In this document: piece after piece, positions 36,334 to 44,823 of the stretch
Position numbering within the stretch: the first letter of the stretch is position 1
How the letters are laid out: each line of letters begins with the position of its first letter
NCBI GenBank assembly: GCA_029007645.1
Contig: JAQXIE010000024.1
Location: 48,072 to 112,071 of the forward strand
Length of the DNA: 64,000 bases
Direction of reading: 5' to 3'
Origin: Bacteroidales bacterium
GTDB taxonomy: Bacteria; Bacteroidota; Bacteroidia; Bacteroidales; Muribaculaceae
Notes under the pieces: generated by a model
What the model was told of the DNA's origin: nothing
The model's input: the letters and a program-made list of their open reading frames with translations, nothing else
The model's database searches: none
Program-made: the position numbers and the translations under genes

Positions 36334-38162
36334 AATCTGCTATAAAATATCTGCTGGTCTGCCTGTTGCTTTCTGCAGTTGTTCCGGTCTGGAGCGCGGA
36401 GGTCAGAATGCAGGTCATCCCCCCAAACGGCAAACGTCAGATTGAGGTCGGGGATCTTTTCTATATCAGCATCGAAGTCATCAACTCCGATGCGGCAGTG
36501 GCGACTCCCGCGTCGGTGCCTGGTGCCAAGGTCGCATATCTGGACCGTACCGGTACATCATCAAGCTTTACGTCGATCAACGGAAAGACGTCGCGCAGTT
36601 TTTCATCCACCTGGACCATGACCCTGAGGGCCCGGAGCGAGGGTAGCTTCCATTTCGGCCCGATCACTGTCGGAGGGGTTAAAAGTAACACGGTAAGTTA
36701 TAATATCGGCAAGCCGATGCCTTCAAATCAGGCATCAGGCCCGTCTACGCATCAGGGTAGTCAGGCACAGGATGCAAAGGACGACGGCGCTCCGAAGTAC
36801 ATCGGTCATGGCGACCAGAATCTGTTCCTGCGCGCAAATGTGTCAAAAACATCAGCCTATGAGCAGGAGGCTCTGGTTTATACCGTAAAACTCTACACCT
36901 CCTACGATGCCGTCAAATTCATCGGCGCCACGGCAGCGCCTAAGTTCGACGGCTTTGTGGTCGAGGAATCCAAGGATATTTCGACTCAGCTCAACTACGA
37001 GACTTATCAGGGGAAAACGTATGCTACCGCAGTCATAGCAAGATATATAATATTCCCGCAGATGACCGGCAACCTGAAGATCTCGGGCAATACCTACACC
37101 ATCTCGGTCGATCGTCGTGAATATTATCATGATCCGTTCTTCGGCAATCTGGCCTACAGCCAGCCGTTGCAGCTGAATGTCACACCTAACGATCTTGTTA
37201 TTGCCGTGCGTCAGTTGCCCACGCCGAAACCTGTCGATTTCTCGGGGGGCGTCGGATCATTCAGCATCCAGTCGCAGCTCAAGGACAAGGTGTTCAAGAC
37301 AAACCAGACATCATCGATAGTCTATAAGATAAGCGGCAGCGGAAATCTGAAATATATCCAGATGCCCGACATGGGAACGCTGTATCCGCCTCAGCTGGAA
37401 ATCTACACTCCGACGCAGACGCAGGACATCACGGTCGGCGCCACGAATGTCTCGGGCAGTATCACGTTCGATTACTCCTTTATGCCGGTCGACGAAGGGT
37501 CCTTCAGAATTCCGGATGTAAAACTCGTATATTTCAATCCCGAAAGTGGCAAGTATGAAACCGCTGAGGCCCGGGGATACGACATAACGGTAGGCAAGGG
37601 CACTGCGTCGGCAAAATCCCAGACGCGCCAGCGTCTCAGATTCAATCCCGAACTCGAGACTGTCAAGGAGGGCAAACTGAAACATCAGCGCACGCCTTAC
37701 GTCTATGGATTCGGTTATTGGCTCTGGTATATTGTTCCGGCCTTGCTCTTGTCGGTTACAATAGTGGTAATGTTACGTTACAAGTCCATGCACGCAGATA
37801 TGGTAGCTCTGAACTCCCGCCGCGCCGACAAACTGGCTCGCCGTAGACTCCGCAAGGCTTCGACAGCCATGAAACATGGAAACCGCGAGCTGTTCTACGA
37901 CGAACTTCTCAAGGCTCTGTGGGGTTACCTGGGCGATAAACTCAAGATGCCTACCTCCGAGCTGATGCGCGACAATATACGTCAGGTTCTCGTGGCACGT
38001 CAGATTTCCGAGGATGCCATCGATCGCATCATCGGTCTTATCGACCAGGCCGAGTTCGCCAAATATTCCTCTGCGGGCAGCGGAGCAAACGATATGCAGT
38101 CGGATTACAAGGAAGCCATTGCCGCAATCAACCAACTCGAGGACCAATTCAGAAAGAAGTAA
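36330..38162 (+). CDS. batD: BatD, periplasmic oxygen-tolerance protein with membrane anchor
   Basis: 610 residues. Signal peptide (to about 22, WSAEVR), a long periplasmic beta-rich part with several Ig-like BatD repeats (DLFYISIEVINSDAAV; GSFHFGPITVGGVKSNTVSY; GSFSIQSQLKDKVFKTNQTSS), transmembrane helix (about 463-482, LWYIVPALLLSVTIVVMLRY), and a cytoplasmic helical domain (LKALWGYLGDKLKMPTSEL; NQLEDQF). Known in Bacteroides as part of the Bat complex. It follows the short BatD-like gene by overlap and is followed 1 bp later by batE. Confidence 0.9.
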   Translation: MKSAIKYLLVCLLLSAVVPVWSAEVRMQVIPPNGKRQIEVGDLFYISIEVINSDAAVATPASVPGAKVAYLDRTGTSSSFTSINGKTSRSFSSTWTMTLRARSEGSFHFGPITVGGVKSNTVSYNIGKPMPSNQASGPSTHQGSQAQDAKDDGAPKYIGHGDQNLFLRANVSKTSAYEQEALVYTVKLYTSYDAVKFIGATAAPKFDGFVVEESKDISTQLNYETYQGKTYATAVIARYIIFPQMTGNLKISGNTYTISVDRREYYHDPFFGNLAYSQPLQLNVTPNDLVIAVRQLPTPKPVDFSGGVGSFSIQSQLKDKVFKTNQTSSIVYKISGSGNLKYIQMPDMGTLYPPQLEIYTPTQTQDITVGATNVSGSITFDYSFMPVDEGSFRIPDVKLVYFNPESGKYETAEARGYDITVGKGTASAKSQTRQRLRFNPELETVKEGKLKHQRTPYVYGFGYWLWYIVPALLLSVTIVVMLRYKSMHADMVALNSRRADKLARRRLRKASTAMKHGNRELFYDELLKALWGYLGDKLKMPTSELMRDNIRQVLVARQISEDAIDRIIGLIDQAEFAKYSSAGSGANDMQSDYKEAIAAINQLEDQFRKK

Positions 38163-38163
38163 A

Positions 38164-38964
38164 ATGAAAGCTAAGATAATAACCATTGTCATGATGCTGC
38201 TCGCGGCGCCGTTCTGTTACGGCGCTCCCGCCGATGACGCCGCGAAGGCATACGAGAAGGGCGATTATGCCACGGCTATCGCGATTTATGAGCAGATGTC
38301 GGCCCGGCAGGGAGTCTCGTCCGAACTTCTGTATGATATGGGGCAGGCTTACACCAAGGCCGGTAAGTATGGAAACGCCATGTTGTGTTATCAGCGGGCT
38401 GTGAAAATTAATCCGTACAATTCGAAAGCCCGCAGCAACATCCGCTATGTCGAAAGCAAAGTCCAGGACGCAAACCGGGCCGAACTGAAAGGTAAAAAGA
38501 TCTCGGTCGCCGAGGAGACACCCTCTTTTTTCATGAGCCTAAAGAATTACATAACGCACCGTAATTCATCGAACGCATGGGCGTTTTGGGGCGCCGCATG
38601 TTTTGTGCTCTTCACCGTATGCGTGGCCCTCTATATATTTACCCCGCAGGTAGTGCTCCGGAAAATCGGATTTTTCGGCGGCGCGACCACGCTGGCACTG
38701 ACCGCCATATTCCTTGTCTTCGCCTTTATGGCCGCATCGGAATCGGCCAGACGACCTACGGGTGTCATCACTGCATTCAAAGCCGAGTTGCGCCATGATC
38801 CTACCACGTCGAGCAAAGCTGCAACCGCTCCGCTCACTCAGGGCACCGTGATGAATGTGCTCGAAACGGCCGATAACAAGAACGGCAAAGCCGAATGGTA
38901 TAAAGTGCGGCTCAATTCCGATTATATAGGCTGGATCAGAAGCGAGGATTTCGAACTTATCTAA
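38164..38964 (+). CDS. batE: BatE, TPR and SH3-domain membrane protein
   Basis: 266 residues from the ATG at 38164, one base after the batD stop; a longer frame starting at 38014 lies inside batD. Signal peptide (to about 20), two to three TPR units (AKAYEKGDYATAIAIYEQMSA; LLYDMGQAYTKAGKYGNAMLCY; AVKINPYNSKARSNIRYVES), two membrane helices (about 138-158 and 168-190), then an SH3-like domain (GVITAFKAELRHDP to GWIRSEDF). SH3 domains of this type often bind cell-wall peptides. Last gene of the Bat operon. Confidence 0.87.
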   Translation: MKAKIITIVMMLLAAPFCYGAPADDAAKAYEKGDYATAIAIYEQMSARQGVSSELLYDMGQAYTKAGKYGNAMLCYQRAVKINPYNSKARSNIRYVESKVQDANRAELKGKKISVAEETPSFFMSLKNYITHRNSSNAWAFWGAACFVLFTVCVALYIFTPQVVLRKIGFFGGATTLALTAIFLVFAFMAASESARRPTGVITAFKAELRHDPTTSSKAATAPLTQGTVMNVLETADNKNGKAEWYKVRLNSDYIGWIRSEDFELI

Positions 38965-39071
38965 CGGACCGGTCTCGGCTCGGACAGCTTTATAGAACTC
39001 ATTTTTAATCGGAAAAACATACATTCTTTGAATATATGTTTTAAAACATGCTAAATTAATATGCAAATGCT

Positions 39072-39102
39072 TTTGTGAAGCCAAAAAAAATATCTAATTT
39101 AG
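39072..39102 (+). promoter_or_regulatory. Promoter of the small HTH gene
   Basis: TTTG (39072-39075), 19-bp spacer, TAATTTAG (39095-39102; one mismatch to TAnnTTTG). The predicted start near 39108 leaves a leader of about 68 bases in front of the ATG at 39176. The rest of 38965-39175 shows no coding frame. Confidence 0.5.
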
Positions 39103-39175
39103 CACTGTAAGAAGTGCAGAAGTAACATCTGCACATAGATAACCGTAAAAATAACATAAACTCAATACCAAGACC

Positions 39176-39433
39176 ATGAGCAAGACAATCACATTCAACG
39201 AGCTTCGTCGCATCAAAGACAGTCTTCCCGACGGCTCCACTCATCGTATTGCAGATCAGTTGAACGTAACTGTTCAGACAGTTCGCAATTACTTTGGAGG
39301 CGTCAACTATCAGTTCGGCAAGAATGCCGCTCTGCATATCGAACCGGGTCCCGACGGAGGTCTGGTCGTGCTCGACGATACCACAATCTACGATATGGCT
39401 ATCAAAATCCTCGAAGAGGAGAAGGCCAAGTGA
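39176..39433 (+). CDS. Small HTH DNA-binding protein
   Basis: 85 residues. A compact helix-turn-helix (LPDGSTHRIADQLNVTVQTV, about 17-36, followed by RNYFGG) sits in an N-terminal three-helix unit; the C-terminal half ends in an acidic helix (TIYDMAIKILEEEKAK). Proteins of this size and sequence type are common in Bacteroidales; I do not know a characterised one. The gene has its own probable promoter with a 68-base leader and is followed 12 bp later by the universal stress protein gene. It could be a nucleoid-associated or operator-binding protein. Confidence 0.75.
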   Translation: MSKTITFNELRRIKDSLPDGSTHRIADQLNVTVQTVRNYFGGVNYQFGKNAALHIEPGPDGGLVVLDDTTIYDMAIKILEEEKAK

Positions 39434-39445
39434 TCAGCGCCTTGC

Positions 39446-40417
39446 ATGTCTGTAGAGAAATTATCTGAGGGTTCCGTATTTTCGAAACACTCAAACGCCA
39501 AAGGAACAAAATCGGGAATGAGCAGCCATCTGCTCATTCCCGTCGATTTCTCCGACCGCTCGATGCTCGCTGTGGCTGCCGGATTTCACTTCGCGTCCAT
39601 TCTGGATATCACTCCGGTCCTGATGCATGTTTATCCGGAATTCTCCTATGCCATGCCCATGCAGCAGACCATCTCCGGACTTTACGACCTGTCGGAGGTC
39701 GAGCTGACCCAGGCCATCGAAGAACAGGACATTCAGAAAGTAGCGGAAAAACAGTTTGCCGTTTTCAGGCACAAGATCCGCCAGGCCCAGCAGGAGTGCA
39801 GTATAGCTGACGTCAACTTCACCTCCACGCTTCAGGAAGGCATTCCCGAAGAGGTGATACTGGAATATTGCCGCGAAAATGCTCCAAGACTGGTGGTGAT
39901 GTCCACTCGCGGCATAAGCAAAAAAGCCGAGGAACTGATAGGCAGTGTTACCGCCGAGGTCCTGGATTCATGTCGGGTCCCCGTCTTTACGGTGCCTGAA
40001 AAGTATGACATGAGCGGGGATGTCTTTCTCCATAGAATTATGATGTTCTGTGGTCTCGATTCGTACGATATCGACGGTCTGGAGAAGATGATGAGCACCT
40101 TCAAACTGAAAGATGTGGAAGTCTGGCTAATGCCGATCGAGAACAAGGAGGGTAAAGTCCGCCAGCGGCTGTCGGACCTGCATGTCAGACTGTCGCAGGC
40201 GTGGCCCGATGTCACTTTTCATGTTTCCGATCTGCGTGAAAGCAGCATCGGTACATGGGTTGACAAGTATATCCATGAAAACAATATACAGCTCGTGATC
40301 GCGCCGAATCGTAAAACGAGCATCTTTACACGCTTGTTCCGACCAACGGTGGCCCATCAATGCCTCTTTTCCGTCGATACTCCCATGCTGGCGTTGCCGG
40401 TCAGCAAAACATTGTAA
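39446..40417 (+). CDS. Universal stress protein family (two Usp-like halves)
   Basis: 323 residues from the ATG at 39446. A second ATG, at 39518 (MSSHLLIPVDFSDRSMLA), would remove 24 residues and give the more typical start; I keep the longer form but cannot decide. The first Usp domain (about 25-175) contains HLLIPVDFSDRSMLAVAA, PRLVVMSTRGISKKAEELIGS (the G-x2-G-x9-G ATP-binding segment is partly preserved) and SVTAEVLDSCRVPVFTVP. A second half (about 195-320) looks like a degenerate Usp domain without the ATP motif but with VIAPNRKTSIFTRLFRPTV. It follows the small HTH gene and precedes mutS2 on the same strand. Confidence 0.85.
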   Translation: MSVEKLSEGSVFSKHSNAKGTKSGMSSHLLIPVDFSDRSMLAVAAGFHFASILDITPVLMHVYPEFSYAMPMQQTISGLYDLSEVELTQAIEEQDIQKVAEKQFAVFRHKIRQAQQECSIADVNFTSTLQEGIPEEVILEYCRENAPRLVVMSTRGISKKAEELIGSVTAEVLDSCRVPVFTVPEKYDMSGDVFLHRIMMFCGLDSYDIDGLEKMMSTFKLKDVEVWLMPIENKEGKVRQRLSDLHVRLSQAWPDVTFHVSDLRESSIGTWVDKYIHENNIQLVIAPNRKTSIFTRLFRPTVAHQCLFSVDTPMLALPVSKTL

Positions 40418-40440
40418 AACCAACTTATAGATCGATATAA

Positions 40441-42921
40441 TTGATTTATCCCAAGGATTTTGAAAACAAGATAGGATTCGACAGCGTACGCCGTATGCTG
40501 TCGGATTTATGTTCGTCACGTCTTGGCCGGCAGTGTGTCGACGAGATGAAATTCATAACCGCACTCGGCAAAGTGCGACACGATCTGGAATGTGTCGCCG
40601 AGATGTCGGGCATCATATCCGCCGGTCTGCCGTATCCTGCTCCCGCGGCTCACGATGTGGTCCCGTATCTGTCAGAAATCAAGGCCCGGAACTCGTTCAT
40701 GTCGGCCGAACGGCTTAACCGGCTGCTCGCTATCCTGCAGTCATTCAACGAAATCAGAGCTTTTTTCAGAAGCCTTAAGAGCGATCAGGATGATCAGCAG
40801 GCTGATTTTGTGTATCCTGCAATTGCCGGCGAGCTCGCCGACATGCAATCGTTCCCGAGTCTGATATCCGTTATTTCGAACGCTGTCAACAAATTTGGGG
40901 AAATCAAGGACAATGCCTCGCCGGCTCTGTATGAGATACGGCAGAGCATCAAGCGGTCGGCCGGCTCGATGCAGCGCCAGATGCGGGCCGTGCTGGACCA
41001 GGCCGTCAAAAAAGGCCTCATCGACAAGGATGTGACACCATCGATTCGAGACGGCCGGATGGTTATTCCTGTCAATGCCGCTAACAAAAGGGAAATAAAC
41101 GGTATCATCCATGACGAAAGCGCAACGGGTAAAACTGTTTTTATCGAACCCGCCGAAGTTGTCGAAGCCGGTAACCGTCTTCGTGAACTCGAAATGGACG
41201 AGCGACGCGAGGAAACCCGAATATTGATTGAGATAGCGGATTCCATACGCCCCGACATCGATGCCATCGCTTCATCATGCCTGTTGCTCGGTCGCCTCGA
41301 TTTCATTATAGCCAAGGCCAAATTTGCCATCGACACTGATGCGCGCATGCCTCATCTGTCGGAGACGCCCGAGCTGGACTGGTATCATGCCGTGCATCCG
41401 GGCCTCCTGCTGTCGCTCCGAGCTGCCGGAAAGGAGGTGGTTCCTCTGAATATTCTTCTCAATAAGGAGAACCGCATACTCATTATTTCAGGTCCTAACG
41501 CCGGTGGAAAATCAGTGACCCTCAAAACGGTAGCCATCGTTCAGTACATGATGCAATGCGGCATGATGCCCACGCTGTACGAAAACTCCCATATGGGGCT
41601 TTTCAGGAATTTGATGATCGATATCGGCGACGAACAGAGCATAGAAAATGAACTGAGTACATACTCATCGCATCTGAGCAATATGCGGTCGTTCCTGCAG
41701 AATGCCGATAGCCGCACTCTTTTTCTCGCCGATGAAATGGGTTCGGGAACCGAGCCTCAGATCGGTGGTGCCATGGCCCAGGCCATCCTTGACACACTGG
41801 GACGCTCGGGCGCTTATGGCGTAGTCACCACTCACTATCAGAATCTGAAGACCTTTGCCGACAATACCGATGGGTTCATCAATGGAGCCATGCTGTACGA
41901 CCGTCAGCATCTGCAGCCCATGTATCGCCTTGAAATCGGCAATCCCGGAAGCTCCTTCGCTCTGGACATCGCATATAAGATGGGACTTCCGCGCGATGTG
42001 ATCGACAAGGCAAAGGAGATCGTGGGCAGCGACTATATCAATCTTGACAAATACCTGTCGGAAATACAGCGCGACCGCAGATACTGGGCCAACAAACGGC
42101 AGAATATCCGTGAAAAGGAAGCCCGCATCGATGCCATAATCGACAAATATGAAGCGCAGACCGGTAATATCAAGGAACAGCGCAAGGCTATAATCGACGA
42201 GGCGCGCCGTGAAGCCCGCGAAATTGTCGAGGGTCTGAATGCCAGAATTGAACGCACTATCCTTGAAATCCGAAATTCACAGGCCGAGAAGGAGAAAACC
42301 AAAAAATTGCGGGCCGATCTCAAGGAATTTGCCGAAAATGCCGTTAACGGCGACCCTGCCAAGGATGACGGCGCCAATAAGCTGCAGCCTCTGAAACGCA
42401 AGAAGGAGAAGAAACCGAAACCGGCTCCGGCGTCTGCGCCGGTGGTGTCGGCCAAAGAACTTCAGGCCGGCGATTACGTGACGCTTGAGGGGAATCCAAC
42501 CGTCGGCCAAATTCTTTCGATAAGCGGGAAGAAAGCGGAGGTGGCTTTCGGCGCGTTGCGTACTTTTGTCGATCTGAAAAGACTTAAACCTGGACGCAAG
42601 CCGAAGCAGAATGCGCTGACCGGCTCCTCGGGAATCAGTGTGACGACCTCGGGCGACAGCCGGGAACGACAGCTTAATTTCAAACGGGAGATCGACGTCC
42701 GGGGTATGCGGGCCGACGCGGCCCTACAGGCCGTGATGTATTTCCTTGATGATGCCATACAATTCAGCGCCGACCGTGTGAGGATCCTTCACGGCACCGG
42801 TCATGGTATTCTCAAAACCCTGATCCGTCAGCAATTGCAGGCAAACACTGCCGTAGAATCATTTGCCGATGAAGATATCCGTTTCGGTGGCGCCGGAATC
42901 ACTGTCGTCAACCTGAAATAA
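40441..42921 (+). CDS. mutS2: MutS2 endonuclease/ribosome-rescue ATPase
   Basis: 826 residues from a TTG start (40441-40443) directly preceded by an in-frame stop; it gives the family opening IYPKDFENKIGFDSVRRMLSD, while the next ATG at 40495 would remove it. MutS2 lacks the mismatch-binding domain of MutS and binds recombination intermediates or collided ribosomes. Domains: core/clamp helices (to 330), ATPase with Walker A SGPNAGGKS (350-358) and Walker B FLADEMGSGTEP, HTH-like region, a Lys-rich coiled coil (about 545-660), KOW-like region, and a C-terminal Smr nuclease domain (about 745-826) with IDVRGMRADAAL and ILHGTGHGIL. The final codons overlap a 24-bp perfect inverted repeat (42909-42965). 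Confidence 0.95.
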   Translation: MIYPKDFENKIGFDSVRRMLSDLCSSRLGRQCVDEMKFITALGKVRHDLECVAEMSGIISAGLPYPAPAAHDVVPYLSEIKARNSFMSAERLNRLLAILQSFNEIRAFFRSLKSDQDDQQADFVYPAIAGELADMQSFPSLISVISNAVNKFGEIKDNASPALYEIRQSIKRSAGSMQRQMRAVLDQAVKKGLIDKDVTPSIRDGRMVIPVNAANKREINGIIHDESATGKTVFIEPAEVVEAGNRLRELEMDERREETRILIEIADSIRPDIDAIASSCLLLGRLDFIIAKAKFAIDTDARMPHLSETPELDWYHAVHPGLLLSLRAAGKEVVPLNILLNKENRILIISGPNAGGKSVTLKTVAIVQYMMQCGMMPTLYENSHMGLFRNLMIDIGDEQSIENELSTYSSHLSNMRSFLQNADSRTLFLADEMGSGTEPQIGGAMAQAILDTLGRSGAYGVVTTHYQNLKTFADNTDGFINGAMLYDRQHLQPMYRLEIGNPGSSFALDIAYKMGLPRDVIDKAKEIVGSDYINLDKYLSEIQRDRRYWANKRQNIREKEARIDAIIDKYEAQTGNIKEQRKAIIDEARREAREIVEGLNARIERTILEIRNSQAEKEKTKKLRADLKEFAENAVNGDPAKDDGANKLQPLKRKKEKKPKPAPASAPVVSAKELQAGDYVTLEGNPTVGQILSISGKKAEVAFGALRTFVDLKRLKPGRKPKQNALTGSSGISVTTSGDSRERQLNFKREIDVRGMRADAALQAVMYFLDDAIQFSADRVRILHGTGHGILKTLIRQQLQANTAVESFADEDIRFGGAGITVVNLK

Positions 42922-42965
42922 TCCACCGTAAGATATCGTGCCTTACGGTGGATTATTTCAGGTTG
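42909..42965. terminator. 24-bp perfect inverted repeat at the mutS2 stop (probable two-way terminator)
   Basis: The left arm (42909-42932, starting CAACCTGAAATAATCC) includes the last mutS2 codons and its TAA stop; the right arm (42942-42965) is its exact complement, with a loop of 9 bases between. Nothing resembling a T-run follows on either side; if it terminates transcription it does so by the hairpin alone, and it serves convergent mutS2 and the His-rich gene (ending at 42978). Functional meaning is inferred. Confidence 0.6.
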
Positions 42966-42977
42966 CGCGCCGACAGG

Positions 42978-43592
42978 TTATAGATTGAACTGAACATTGA
43001 TCGATGGTCCGTTGGGCACATAATATCTGTTCGGAGCGCCGTACACTGTCCAATATCCGTCGTTCAACAAGACTCGCATCGGTGAGGTTATTGTGTTGTA
43101 TATCGTGTTCAGTTCGCGCATGAAGTAATGTCCTGCGTTCATATAGCACATCACGTAGCGATCGGGCGACAGTTGCCATACTCTGACATCGCGATATCCT
43201 TTGCCGTACCTCTTGATCATTTTGTGGAGCCTCTTGTTGTGCTTGTAGTCATAGCCGTAGCCATAGCCCATATATGAATGGCGGGGTGGAGGCGGGGGAG
43301 CGGGACGGTAATGACGCGGCGGCTGTCTGTGTCGCCGGTCGTGGCTTTGCCATGGTGCCTGCGGCCGATCATGTTTCGGGCCTCGATACTTGTCACCCTT
43401 GTGATGATGCTTGTCACCTTTCTTTTTGTCTTTGTAGCCTTTGCCGCGGTCGTTGTCATGACCTTTGCCGCGACCGTTGTCTCTTTGTTCGCGCCCGGGC
43501 CTGTCCCCATGTCCATGATGGTCGGCATATGCGGGTACTGATGTCATCCCTAACGCCATTATGGCGATCAATGTGTAAACAAATTTTTTCAT
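42978..43592 (-). CDS. Secreted His/Gly/Lys/Asp-rich protein with proline-rich linker
   Basis: 204 residues. Signal peptide (MKKFVYTLIAIMALGMTSVP, ending AYA). Residues 24-75 are very rich in Gly, Asp, Lys and His (for example ADHHGHGDRPG and KKGDKHHHKGDKYRGPKHD), followed by a proline-rich linker (APPPPPRHS), a Gly-Tyr segment (YMGYGYGYDYKHNK), then a folded-looking C-terminal domain (110-204, ending PSINVQFNL) with two paired-Trp/Tyr stretches (WTVYGAPNRYYVP). The His-rich part could bind metal ions. Related short secreted proteins are common in Bacteroidales, but I cannot name the family. No consensus promoter was seen upstream of it (43593-43710). Confidence 0.7.
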   Translation of the reverse strand: MKKFVYTLIAIMALGMTSVPAYADHHGHGDRPGREQRDNGRGKGHDNDRGKGYKDKKKGDKHHHKGDKYRGPKHDRPQAPWQSHDRRHRQPPRHYRPAPPPPPRHSYMGYGYGYDYKHNKRLHKMIKRYGKGYRDVRVWQLSPDRYVMCYMNAGHYFMRELNTIYNTITSPMRVLLNDGYWTVYGAPNRYYVPNGPSINVQFNL

Positions 43593-43710
43593 ATCGTTTG
43601 CTTTTTACTATTAGAGTGCCGGATGTGGGAAAAGGATTAATTCTATTATGACTTTTATATTTTTTTTGATAAACGGGCGTTCTAATTTGTAGACCAAAAG
43701 TAGTTGCAAT

Positions 43711-44229
43711 ATGAGGTTCACCTATTGTCCGGATTGCGGAAGCAAGCTCGAACTTCGTCAGCTTGGCGATGAGGAGAATGTGCCCTGGTGCGTGGAATGC
43801 GGTAAGCCGTGGTTCCCTGTCTTCCCTTGTGCTGTCATAGCGCTGGTGTACGATGAAAATAAAAAAGTCCTGCTGTTGCAGCAGAACTATATAAGTAATC
43901 AATTCCGGAATCTTGTAAGCGGATATATAGTGCCGGGCGAGAGAGCGGAGGAAACCATGATCCGTGAGATCCGTGAGGAAACCGGTCTCGAAGTCAAAGA
44001 ATGGTCTTTGCGCGGCACCTGGTGGTTCCCCAAGAAGGAGATGATGATGATCGGATTCATGGCCCGTGTGGACCGAGGCGAGCTTAAACTGAGCAGCGAG
44101 GTGGACGGGGCCTCATGGCATGATGCCTCGGAAGCCATCACGCTCGTTCATCAGAAGCCCACGAGCACCTCGCGCATTCTTACTCAGATGTTTCTTGACG
44201 AAATACTCCCGTCAGGGGATGTAGAGTGA
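43711..44229 (+). CDS. NUDIX hydrolase with zinc ribbon (NudC-like)
   Basis: 172 residues. Zinc ribbon with Cys6, Cys9, Cys27 and Cys30 (YCPDCGSKLEL...PWCVECGKPWFP), then a NUDIX domain; the Nudix box GX5EX7REUXEEXG is read at 71-92 as GYIVPGERAEETMIREIREE followed by TG, complete and likely active. The order zinc ribbon plus NUDIX resembles NADH pyrophosphatase (NudC), though without the large N-terminal domain; nucleotide-linked substrates such as NADH or capped RNA are possible. Its stop overlaps the convergent lysozyme-like gene by 18 bp. Confidence 0.88.
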   Translation: MRFTYCPDCGSKLELRQLGDEENVPWCVECGKPWFPVFPCAVIALVYDENKKVLLLQQNYISNQFRNLVSGYIVPGERAEETMIREIREETGLEVKEWSLRGTWWFPKKEMMMIGFMARVDRGELKLSSEVDGASWHDASEAITLVHQKPTSTSRILTQMFLDEILPSGDVE

Positions 44230-44823
44230 TTCAAATTCCTCGACCCGGCGTTCGTAGAGTTGCTTGCGGAATTTGCCGCCGGAACGCGAATGAGCCAGAT
44301 AGGCGTCGCGGATATCGCGGTCGCCGCGCTTCAACTTGGCCAATACCGTTGACTTGTTGACGCGTCCGTGGCCGCAGGTATATGCCAGCGCGGCCAGCAG
44401 ATAGGCGTCGCGACCGAAATCCTTGTACATGTCCAGATAGACGTCAAGGTCTTTTCGAAGCAGTCGGTCGGCCTGCTTCTTCGATAATTCTACGCCCACG
44501 GCGTATTTGTCACCTTTTCTCACTTTGTGCCCATAACCGATGTAGGGCCAATGCTCGGCGCGGTGCAGTGATTCATATTTCTTGATGATATCCACTGTGC
44601 GCTCATACATCTCCGCTTCCGTAACCGTGGGTTTCTCAGTTACTTCAGCCACCTTCTCGTCTGCTTGAATCTGCAGGCTGTCTTTAAGGGTGTCGGTTTC
44701 TACATTGACAACTCCCTGGCTGTCTTTCTCAATCCTTCCCGGAGTCATGCCGTGTCCTATGATTGTCGCCGGCATAACTGCCAGACATACCATGGACAAC
44801 AGGCCAATCAAGATATGTTTCAT
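44212..44823 (-). CDS. Secreted lysozyme-like protein (GH24 type, atypical catalytic site)
   Basis: 203 residues from the ATG at 44823 (a codon two triplets upstream is also possible). Signal peptide (to about 25, MPATIIG), then an acidic linker (26-70), then a lysozyme-like domain (70-203): IKKYESLHRAEHWPYIGYGH with the proposed catalytic Glu84 and the GYGH turn typical of GH24 lysozymes. The Asp and Thr that follow the Glu in T4-type enzymes are not visible (Tyr in place of Thr, no Asp in the loop), and the Glu-to-GYGH distance is shorter by about five residues. The C-terminal half ends ERRVEEFESLYIP, close to the end of phage lysozymes. No phage genes nearby. May cut peptidoglycan or bind it. 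Confidence 0.72.
   Translation of the reverse strand: MKHILIGLLSMVCLAVMPATIIGHGMTPGRIEKDSQGVVNVETDTLKDSLQIQADEKVAEVTEKPTVTEAEMYERTVDIIKKYESLHRAEHWPYIGYGHKVRKGDKYAVGVELSKKQADRLLRKDLDVYLDMYKDFGRDAYLLAALAYTCGHGRVNKSTVLAKLKRGDRDIRDAYLAHSRSGGKFRKQLYERRVEEFESLYIP

Noticed and set aside
36330..38162. batD split or frameshifted into two genes, because another frame opens at 38014
   Set aside because: The batD frame runs uninterrupted to its stop at 38160-38162; the other frame only matches BatE from its ATG at 38164 onward.
44212..44823. Prophage remnant, because of a lysozyme-like gene
   Set aside because: No other phage-like gene, integrase or attachment repeat lies within several kb. The protein has a signal peptide, unlike most phage lysozymes.
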